Assembly: GCA_903840235.1 (NCBI GenBank)
Contig: CAIMFE010000041.1
Span: 1-5,175, forward strand
From: an uncultured Opitutia bacterium
GTDB lineage: Bacteria; Verrucomicrobiota; Verrucomicrobiia; Opitutales; UBA953
Length of the DNA: 5,175 bases
Reading direction: 5' to 3'
The translations under genes were made by a program, and so were the position numbers. Shown here piece after piece: positions 1 through 5,175 of the stretch (its first letter is position 1; each line of letters begins with the position of its first letter). The notes under the pieces are model-generated. The model did no database searches. It was not told the origin of the DNA and worked only from the letters and a program-made list of their open reading frames with translations.

Positions 1-230
1 ATGCCATCCTCCGCAGTACTTGGCGTATTTCCAATAATGGAGATAATGTACGCAAAGATGAAGTTTCTATTACGCTCTCGATGAGCCTTTTCAATAAACA
101 GGGACAAAAAGTTTTCTCCTCTGATTCTGGTTCAGCCGTGCTAATCAGTTTCTGGAGCGTGGCCAAAACCGCGACTGCCGTGAACAATGTTTTGGCAAAG
201 TTGCCTGTCGTTACAGGGCCCGCTAAGTAA
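1..230 (+). CDS. 3' end of an unidentified protein gene (partial)
   Basis: This is the last 75 codons of a + strand reading frame that enters from the left edge. The first full codon is at 3-5 and the TAA stop is at 228-230. The visible peptide alternates polar and hydrophobic residues (for example ITLSMSLFNKQGQKVF), which suggests beta strands. A short helical-looking stretch (SVAKTATAVNNVLAKL) follows near the C-terminus, and there is no membrane segment. I do not recognise the family. A small secreted or lipoprotein-type beta domain is one guess, but the N-terminus that would show a signal peptide lies outside the window. It is probably real, because it is open to the edge and uses codons like its neighbours. 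Its last 8 bases overlap the end of the convergent panE-like gene. Confidence 0.6.
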   Translation, partial: AILRSTWRISNNGDNVRKDEVSITLSMSLFNKQGQKVFSSDSGSAVLISFWSVAKTATAVNNVLAKLPVVTGPAK

Positions 231-1146
231 GCTGCTCGCGAGCCTTTAGTTTTAATTCGATCTCAGTTTTTAATTGAGATAGTTGAGGCATGTTTACGCC
301 AGCGGCTTGCCCACGGCGGAGCGGTTCACCCCAAAGGCCTGTGACTTCTACCTCTCGTCCTTCTAGGTAATCGATCAAACTCGAAGGCCGGTAGGCACCC
401 ATCCCCGTCGTCACTTTCAATTGTCGCTCAATGTGCTCATCCTTGAAGGGCACCCCGCAGGCCGCTGCAGCCGCCTGTACTTCTTTCATTAGCTCAATCG
501 CCCGCTCACGCAGTAAATCATTAGCCATAATTTTATCGGTGGTGATTCCACCTGCCGCGATGGCCAAACCATTAAAGGGGATATTCCAACAGAGTTTTTT
601 CCATAAAACTGCGTCGAGTGACTGTTCGGACTGACAGTCAATTCCCGCTTCAGTAAATAAACTCACACATTGCTTTACCGACTCACTGGGCGGACCGTAC
701 GCTGAGGCCATGCGAACGTAGCCGGCATGTGTATTTTCTACAACGCCTGGGCTGAGACGATTAATACATACAAAACAAAGGCCTGCGACGATTCTCTCAG
801 CAGGAATAATGGACGCAAAGGTCTCACAGTTTCCTATGCCATTTTGCAAAGTGAGCAGAACTGTATTTTGACCAATCAAAGATTTTATGAAATCGGGCAG
901 GGTGTGATTAGCGGTCGATTTAGCGGCGATTACAATCAAATCGCAAACGCCTATCGCCGTGCAGTCTGGATAGGCTTTTTTGATCTTAACAATCTTATCC
1001 CCCTGGGCATCGCGCATGCACAATCCATTCTGATTAATGATTTCATAATCCCGTCGAGTCACGAAATAGACTTCATGACCCTTCAGAGCTAATAGCCCTC
1101 CATACCAGCCACCGACGGCTCCAGCTCCAACAATCGCAATTTTCAT
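223..1146 (-). CDS. panE: 2-dehydropantoate 2-reductase (ketopantoate reductase), PanE/ApbA family
   Basis: The predicted 307-residue enzyme reduces 2-dehydropantoate to pantoate with NADPH in the cytoplasm, on the path to pantothenate and coenzyme A. The N-terminal Rossmann fold has the GAGAVG loop at residues 7-12, and R31/R32 after the second strand would hold the NADP phosphate. Other family marks are K76, LQNGIG with N102, the K184-x3-N188-x3-N192 helix (LWKKLCWNIPFN), S255/S256 and E267. These match the E. coli substrate and catalytic positions K72, N98, K176, N180, N184, S244 and E256 in type and order. The ATG overlaps the nadB stop as ATGA, so translation is probably coupled; no Shine-Dalgarno is seen. 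The C-terminal part (GREVEV ... LWGEPLRR) is of a variant PanE-like subgroup. Family membership is secure, but the exact substrate is inferred, since other oxo-acid reductases share this fold. Confidence 0.88.
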   Translation of the reverse strand: MKIAIVGAGAVGGWYGGLLALKGHEVYFVTRRDYEIINQNGLCMRDAQGDKIVKIKKAYPDCTAIGVCDLIVIAAKSTANHTLPDFIKSLIGQNTVLLTLQNGIGNCETFASIIPAERIVAGLCFVCINRLSPGVVENTHAGYVRMASAYGPPSESVKQCVSLFTEAGIDCQSEQSLDAVLWKKLCWNIPFNGLAIAAGGITTDKIMANDLLRERAIELMKEVQAAAAACGVPFKDEHIERQLKVTTGMGAYRPSSLIDYLEGREVEVTGLWGEPLRRGQAAGVNMPQLSQLKTEIELKLKAREQLT

Positions 1147-2753
1147 TTTGTATTCAGATTTCGACGAACCATCGAATGCACAATCGACTTACTTTGGGTC
1201 GGATAATCTAGAGTGTAATGCAGGCCTCTGCTTTCATGACGTTGCAACGCGCAATCAATAATTAGTTCCGCCACCTGAATGAGATTACGCAGTTCAAGTA
1301 AGCGAGGTTCCACTTTGAAGTTCCAATAATATTCGCGGACTTCTTCGCTCAGTGTACGGATACGTGTTTGTGCCCGTTTTAAGCGCTTAGTTGAACGCAC
1401 GATGCCTACGTAGTCCCACATGGTTCGACGGAGCTCATCCCAATTGTGAGTTAAAACCACGCGTTCATCGGTGTCGCCCAATGCACCATCAACCCACGCG
1501 GGTAGAGTAAAGTTAGCCTCAACTTTATTTTTAATATCATTATCCGCTGCCGCCGCTCCGTCATGGGCTAATACTACTGCTTCGAGTAGTGAATTAGAGG
1601 CCAATCGGTTTGCACCGTGGAGTCCAGTGCTGGCCACTTCACCCACCGCATACAGTCCAGGCAGGGTAGTCCGACCACTGAGATCTGTGGTGACCCCACC
1701 GCACAGGTAGTGTGCCGCAGGAACTACTGGGATGTAATCTTTAGTTAAATCAAAACCAGCTTTGAGGCAGGTAGCATAAATATGCGGGAAGCGTTCAGCT
1801 AAATGTCCTTGGGCAACTTTGGTGATATCCAGCAAAACGTGTGGCGCACCATCACGCTTCATGACCGAGTCAATCGCCCGAGCAACCACATCGCGGGGTG
1901 CCAAATCTCCCAGAGGATGAAAATCTTTCATGAATGCTCGGCCATTCATGTCTCGTAAAATCGCACCTTCACCACGTACCGCTTCTGAAATCAGAGCGCG
2001 ACTGCCATCCGATGACTTTAAGGCCGTGGGGTGGAATTGCACCATTTCCATATCGCGGATTTCAGCTCCAGCACGATAGGCCATCGCAATACCATCGCCC
2101 GTGGCGATATCCGGATTCGTCGTGAATTGATAGACCTGACCAATTCCACCGGTGGCTAAAACAACGACAGTCGCTGACAAAGTTTCAACCTTACCTTGTT
2201 GCGTATTCAAAACGTGAACTCCGACCACGCGATCTTCTAAAGTGTTCACACTTGAATTTTGAATTTTCGATAAAGTAATTAAATCGATAGCTAAATGATG
2301 TTCAAGAATTGTGATATTCTTTTGTAAATTTACTGCACGAATGAGTGCCGACTCGATGGCGCGGCCGGTCATATCGCGGGCGTGAAGTATTCTTCGTTTA
2401 GAGTGTCCGCCTTCCCGACCTAAATCCGGATTTCCATCGGCACCATTTTCAAATTTCACTCCCCACTCAATGAGTTCAGCAACGCGTGCAGGTCCCGATT
2501 CAATAATATGTTTTACGGCATTGAGTTCGCACAAGCCATCGCCCGCCGTGAGCGTGTCATTGACGTGACTCATGAAATCATCCGTCTTGTCAGTCACACA
2601 GGCGATCCCGCCTTGTGCCCAATTGGTGTTGGATTCGCTGCTGGTCTTCTTGGTTACCACCGCAACAGAACGGCCATAGCGGGCTAAATTGAGGGCGAAA
2701 CTGAGCCCCCCAATGCCACTACCAATAATAATTGCGTCGAATTGCTTGGCCAT
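1143..2753 (-). CDS. nadB: L-aspartate oxidase NadB
   Basis: This FAD flavoprotein oxidises L-aspartate to iminoaspartate, which quinolinate synthase NadA (not in this window) condenses with dihydroxyacetone phosphate in de novo NAD synthesis. The 536 residues are full length for the family. Visible marks are the FAD-binding GSGIGG at 11-16, NWAQGGIA at 44-51, REGGHS with E114, QFHPTAL with H241, APRDVVARAI with R287, PAAHYLCGG with H348 and GANRLASNSLLE with R383. These agree with E. coli E121, H244, R290, H351 and R386, which separates the protein from succinate dehydrogenase flavoproteins together with the NadB-type ending HESRGLHYTLDYP. The three-helix C-terminal domain occupies roughly residues 430-536. 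The start gives the usual short lead before the FAD motif. It is the first gene of a two-gene operon with the panE-like gene. No Shine-Dalgarno precedes the ATG. Confidence 0.97.
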   Translation of the reverse strand: MAKQFDAIIIGSGIGGLSFALNLARYGRSVAVVTKKTSSESNTNWAQGGIACVTDKTDDFMSHVNDTLTAGDGLCELNAVKHIIESGPARVAELIEWGVKFENGADGNPDLGREGGHSKRRILHARDMTGRAIESALIRAVNLQKNITILEHHLAIDLITLSKIQNSSVNTLEDRVVGVHVLNTQQGKVETLSATVVVLATGGIGQVYQFTTNPDIATGDGIAMAYRAGAEIRDMEMVQFHPTALKSSDGSRALISEAVRGEGAILRDMNGRAFMKDFHPLGDLAPRDVVARAIDSVMKRDGAPHVLLDITKVAQGHLAERFPHIYATCLKAGFDLTKDYIPVVPAAHYLCGGVTTDLSGRTTLPGLYAVGEVASTGLHGANRLASNSLLEAVVLAHDGAAAADNDIKNKVEANFTLPAWVDGALGDTDERVVLTHNWDELRRTMWDYVGIVRSTKRLKRAQTRIRTLSEEVREYYWNFKVEPRLLELRNLIQVAELIIDCALQRHESRGLHYTLDYPTQSKSIVHSMVRRNLNTK

Positions 2754-2761
2754 TCGTGGAA

Positions 2762-2789
2762 AATCTACGGTTTACACGCCTATCAACAA
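2762..2789 (-). promoter_or_regulatory. weak candidate promoter for nadB-panE
   Basis: Read on the minus strand, TTGTTG (2789-2784) and TAGATT (2767-2762) are separated by 16 bases. The -10 box matches 4 of 6 consensus bases and the -35 box only 3 of 6, so this is a weak call. The -10 box ends 8 bases before the nadB ATG, so transcription would begin at or next to the start codon. The position is right for the operon promoter, because the gap to the divergent gene is only 80 bases. Confidence 0.25.
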
Positions 2790-2796
2790 GCGAGAT

Positions 2797-2826
2797 TTGA
2801 CGAAATGGTCACAATCTTCATTTAAT
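2797..2826 (+). promoter_or_regulatory. candidate sigma-70-type promoter for the CNNM/CBS gene
   Basis: TTGACG (2797-2802) and TTTAAT (2821-2826) each match 5 of 6 consensus bases and are separated by 18 bases. The -10 box ends 7 bases before the GTG at 2834. The predicted transcription start therefore falls on or beside the start codon, implying a leaderless or nearly leaderless message. No ribosome binding site is seen between the box and the GTG, which fits that reading. Its -35 box lies 7 bases from the candidate -35 of the divergent nadB promoter. Confidence 0.45.
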
Positions 2827-2833
2827 CGACCCT

Positions 2834-4138
2834 GTGGAATACATTCTCATCGGCATTTGCGTCCTAATTACGGCTTTTTTCGTAATGGCTGAAATGGCCT
2901 TGGTTTCCTCCAATCGACGACGTCTGGCTAAATTAGCTGATAACGGAGATGCCGGTGCCCAAAAAGCACTTAACTTAATTACCGATCCTAATAAATTTCT
3001 TTCAACCGTTCAAATCGGGATGACCTTCGGGGGAATTATTGCCGCGATTTATGGTGGCCATCCTCTTGCGGAAAAACTGAGTCCTTGGCTCTCTCAATTA
3101 TCCTGGAAGTGGGGCAGTGAGCATAGCCAAGTTTTAGCCGAAGGGATTGTTTCTTTTCTGATTGGAGCGATCACCGTTGTTTTTGCTGAAATCGTACCGA
3201 AGCGTTTAGCTTTAATTAAACCCGAGTCCATTGCCTCAGCTTTAGCTCGTCCGATGGCGTGGATCGCAACTCTGGCTTCACCTCTCGTCATGCTCTTAAG
3301 TGGTTGTGCAGATTTAATCTTACTCATGTTTGGACGTCGTCGTACGCAGGAAGACACGGTGTCAGAAGATGAGTTACGTATGATTGTCGATCAAGGTATG
3401 GCCTCAGGCGTACTCCATGCCTCTGAGCATCGCATGGTACATGGTGCATTATCTTTAGACTTAATCACAGCTGAACAATTAATGACACCGAGCAGCCGAG
3501 TGGTCTGGTTGAATTTAAATGACCCCGAAGAAATTAATTGGCGTAAAATTGTAGCCTCGGGACACACCTGGTTTCCCGTTTTTCGTGAATCATCCGACCG
3601 CCCGCTCGGAGTCGTTTCCGTCAAACGCCTATGGGCTAATTTATCACTGGTCGGGACCGCCGAAATCAAAGACCTGCTGACCGAAGCACCCACGGTGAAT
3701 CTTAATATCACTGGTACCCAACTTTTAGCACGTTTTCGTAAGGATAAAATTCACCTCACACTTGTTGTTGATGAATTTGGACAAGTACGTGGAGTCGTTA
3801 CATTAAACGACGTTCTTGAATCGGTCATGGGTGAACTTCCGAATGAAGGTTCGGCCATCAATCAGAACAAACCCGTGCGTAAGCGCGATGATGGTAGTTG
3901 GATTATCGATGCGATGATTTCACTCGAGGACTTTAGGGAAGCTACAGGGATCAAAGGAAAATTCCCCGATGAAGGGTCTCGTCGATTTACCACCATCTCC
4001 GGTTTTATTATGCGAAAACTCGGACGCATTCCCGTTGAAGGTGATCGGATCGATTGCCTGGGGCATATCTTTGAAGTGATGGACATGGATGGCCATCGCT
4101 TAGATAAAGTTTTAGTGATGCCCAAACTTAATAGTTAA
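2834..4138 (+). CDS. CNNM (DUF21)-CBS-CorC/HlyC membrane protein, 'hemolysin family'
   Basis: This 434-residue inner-membrane protein has the three-part build of the CorB/YfjD/TlyC-like family. The N-terminal CNNM/DUF21 domain has hydrophobic segments near residues 3-24, 56-74, 102-120 and 142-166, with the hallmark AEIVPKRLAL at 118-127. A pair of CBS domains spans roughly 212-335 (LMTPSSRVVWL at the start; VVDEFGQVRGVVTLNDVLE in the second). The C-terminal CorC_HlyC domain covers roughly 353-430 (DGSWIIDA, GFIMRKLGRIP, FEVMDMDGHRLDKVLV). Relatives are associated with Mg2+/Co2+ efflux or membrane homeostasis; the 'hemolysin' name is historical and no toxin role is implied. The GTG is the only usable start, since the frame is closed by TGA at 2798-2800 and the next ATG would cut into the first membrane segment. 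It stands alone on the + strand. Transport substrate cannot be told from sequence. Confidence 0.93.
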   Translation: MEYILIGICVLITAFFVMAEMALVSSNRRRLAKLADNGDAGAQKALNLITDPNKFLSTVQIGMTFGGIIAAIYGGHPLAEKLSPWLSQLSWKWGSEHSQVLAEGIVSFLIGAITVVFAEIVPKRLALIKPESIASALARPMAWIATLASPLVMLLSGCADLILLMFGRRRTQEDTVSEDELRMIVDQGMASGVLHASEHRMVHGALSLDLITAEQLMTPSSRVVWLNLNDPEEINWRKIVASGHTWFPVFRESSDRPLGVVSVKRLWANLSLVGTAEIKDLLTEAPTVNLNITGTQLLARFRKDKIHLTLVVDEFGQVRGVVTLNDVLESVMGELPNEGSAINQNKPVRKRDDGSWIIDAMISLEDFREATGIKGKFPDEGSRRFTTISGFIMRKLGRIPVEGDRIDCLGHIFEVMDMDGHRLDKVLVMPKLNS

Positions 4139-4893
4139 AGACGCACCGGTAGCCCCTGTGACTTTAAATAGTCTTTGGCTTGGCGCACAGTGTACGTTCC
4201 AAAGTGAAAAATACTTGCAGCTAAGACCGCACTCGCACGGCCATTCTTAACCACGTCGGCAAGGTGCTCTAATTTACCCGCACCACCCGATGCAATCACG
4301 GGCAGTTCCACCATTTCCGCTACACGTAGACAGAGCGGAACATCATATCCCGCGGCCGTCCCATCAGCATCCATACTGGTTAATAAAATCTCTCCTGCAC
4401 CGTAGTCCTGGATTTTCTTCGCCCAAGCGAGTACATCCATCCCAGTAGACTTTCTGCCCCCGTGCGTAAAAACCTCCCAGCGATCCTTGCCGACGCGTTT
4501 AGCATCAATGGCAACGACGATACACTGGCTGCCAAATTTCTTGGAAGCCTGTAAAATTAATTCCGGATTTTGTACGGCGGAGGTATTCAAAGAAACCTTA
4601 TCGGCACCTGCATTAAGCATCGTTCGAATATCTTCGAGCGTACGTAATCCACCTCCAACGGTTAAGGGCATGAAAACTTGGTCAGCGGTACGTTCAACGA
4701 CATCCACCATGGTCTTACGTCCATCGCTCGAAGCGGTGATATCTAAAAAAACTAATTCGTCGGCCCCTTGGGCTTCATAGGCAGCGGCAATCGCCACTGG
4801 GTCACCGGCATCGCGCAGTTCTTGGAATTTAATACCTTTAACGACACGTCCATCATGGACATCGAGACAGGGTATAATTCTCACAGAGAGCAT
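4135..4893 (-). CDS. hisF: imidazole glycerol phosphate synthase cyclase subunit HisF
   Basis: HisF takes ammonia from the glutaminase partner HisH and converts PRFAR to imidazole glycerol phosphate and AICAR, in cytosolic histidine synthesis. The 252-residue (beta/alpha)8 barrel is full length. Catalytic D11 (RIIPCLDV) and D130 (VVAIDAKRV) are at standard positions, with K19 also kept. The ammonia-gate residues of the Thermotoga enzyme appear as R5, E46, K99 and E168. Phosphate-binding loops are TVGGGLRT (78-85), LNTSAV (102-107), DGTAAGYD (177-184) and ASGGAG (201-206). The loop that is usually DGTKxGYD has alanine at 180 instead of lysine. The start leaves ten residues before D11, as in relatives. 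No hisH or other his gene is visible; the upstream neighbour is dtd across 51 AT-rich bases, which show no clear Shine-Dalgarno. The stop overlaps the convergent CNNM/CBS gene by 4 bases. Confidence 0.97.
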   Translation of the reverse strand: MLSVRIIPCLDVHDGRVVKGIKFQELRDAGDPVAIAAAYEAQGADELVFLDITASSDGRKTMVDVVERTADQVFMPLTVGGGLRTLEDIRTMLNAGADKVSLNTSAVQNPELILQASKKFGSQCIVVAIDAKRVGKDRWEVFTHGGRKSTGMDVLAWAKKIQDYGAGEILLTSMDADGTAAGYDVPLCLRVAEMVELPVIASGGAGKLEHLADVVKNGRASAVLAASIFHFGTYTVRQAKDYLKSQGLPVRL

Positions 4894-4944
4894 AGTGATT
4901 AACTTTGATAAAATGAGTAAACTAGCAAAGAAATTCCAAACTAA

Positions 4945-5175
4945 TTATTCCAGAATGATGGTGACCGGCCCATCATTACAGAGCGAAACTTGCATATCCG
5001 CACCAAAAACTCCGGTCGAAATCTTGGATCCCAATTGCGCTCTAAGGCCTTCTACGAAGGCGTCAAATAAGGGCTTAGCTACTTCGGGTTTCGCCGCATC
5101 ATGAAAGGAGGGGCGATTGCCCTTAGCAAAATTAGCCAGCAAAGTGAATTGGCTAACCACCAAAATTTCTCCGCC
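4945..5175 (-). CDS. dtd: D-aminoacyl-tRNA deacylase Dtd, 3' half (partial at the right edge)
   Basis: Dtd hydrolyses D-amino acids off mischarged tRNA, keeping D-residues out of protein. Only the last 76 residues are in the window; roughly the first half of a protein normally about 145-150 residues long lies beyond the right edge. The visible part begins GGEILVVSQFTLLA, the strongly conserved core segment. It continues through NRPSFHDAAKPE and KISTGVFGADMQVSL, and ends with NDGPVTIILE. That last stretch contains the Gly-cisPro motif GPVT, which reaches into the active site of the partner subunit in the dimer. The frame is open to base 5175, so the GTG at 5163 is an internal valine and not the start. 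The gene lies 51 bases upstream of hisF on the same strand and probably shares its transcript. Confidence 0.94.
   Translation of the reverse strand, partial: GGEILVVSQFTLLANFAKGNRPSFHDAAKPEVAKPLFDAFVEGLRAQLGSKISTGVFGADMQVSLCNDGPVTIILE

Noticed and set aside
231..255. Possible intrinsic terminator for the left-edge gene (GCTCGCGAGC followed by CTTTAGTTTT)
   Set aside because: The palindrome leaves only about three base pairs once a loop is allowed, and the T-run is interrupted. This is too weak to call.
727..1092. A 121-codon + strand open frame inside the panE-like gene
   Set aside because: It lies wholly opposite a gene with clear family motifs, and its translation shows no recognisable domain. 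It is best explained as an antisense shadow.
2689..2892. A 67-codon + strand frame spanning the nadB start and the divergent gap
   Set aside because: It overlaps nadB antisense and the CNNM/CBS start in another frame. Its peptide is not protein-like, and it would run across both candidate promoters.
3391..3711. A 106-codon minus-strand frame within the CNNM/CBS gene
   Set aside because: It is antisense to the well-conserved CBS domains and its peptide has no family resemblance.
4895..5104. A 69-codon + strand frame starting in the hisF-dtd gap
   Set aside because: Most of it is antisense to dtd, whose conserved motifs define the real coding strand.
5161..5163. GTG as a possible start of dtd
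   Set aside because: The frame stays open to the edge and the upstream residues GGEIL belong to the conserved Dtd core, so this codon is an internal valine.

Overview
This window is compact chromosomal housekeeping DNA. It holds four complete protein genes (nadB, a panE-type reductase gene, a CNNM/CBS 'hemolysin-family' membrane protein gene and hisF). Two further genes are cut by the window edges: the 3' end of an unrecognised gene on the left and the 3' half of dtd on the right. I see no RNA genes, mobile elements, CRISPR arrays or long repeats. No stretch over 300 bases lacks a gene.

Layout from left to right: the tail of an unknown + strand gene ends at 230 and overlaps, tail to tail, the end of the minus-strand panE-like gene (223-1146). 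That gene is the downstream partner of nadB (1143-2753), which it overlaps by 4 bases, so the two form a cofactor-biosynthesis operon read leftwards. An 80-base gap (2754-2833) separates nadB from the divergent + strand CNNM/CBS gene (2834-4138, GTG start). This gap carries plausible back-to-back promoters whose -10 boxes lie only 7-8 bases from the two start codons. The CNNM/CBS gene overlaps by 4 bases, tail to tail, with hisF (4135-4893, minus). Upstream of hisF, 51 bases away, is dtd (4945-beyond 5175, minus), probably in the same transcript.

Functionally, nadB makes iminoaspartate for de novo NAD synthesis, and the PanE-type enzyme would use NADPH to make pantoate for coenzyme A. HisF is the cyclase subunit of imidazole glycerol phosphate synthase, and Dtd removes D-amino acids from mischarged tRNA. 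The CNNM/CBS protein is an inner-membrane protein of a family linked to divalent cation efflux or membrane homeostasis.

The organism is a bacterium with base composition near the middle of the range. The PanE-like C-terminal style (GR-x-VEV ... LWGEPLRR) and the gene set recall Verrucomicrobiota/PVC-group genomes. This is an impression without any search and should be held loosely. None of the four complete genes has a clear Shine-Dalgarno sequence. I found no convincing undescribed system; the items most worth checking are the possible leaderless divergent promoter pair, the two tail-to-tail overlaps without visible terminators, and the unidentified left-edge gene.
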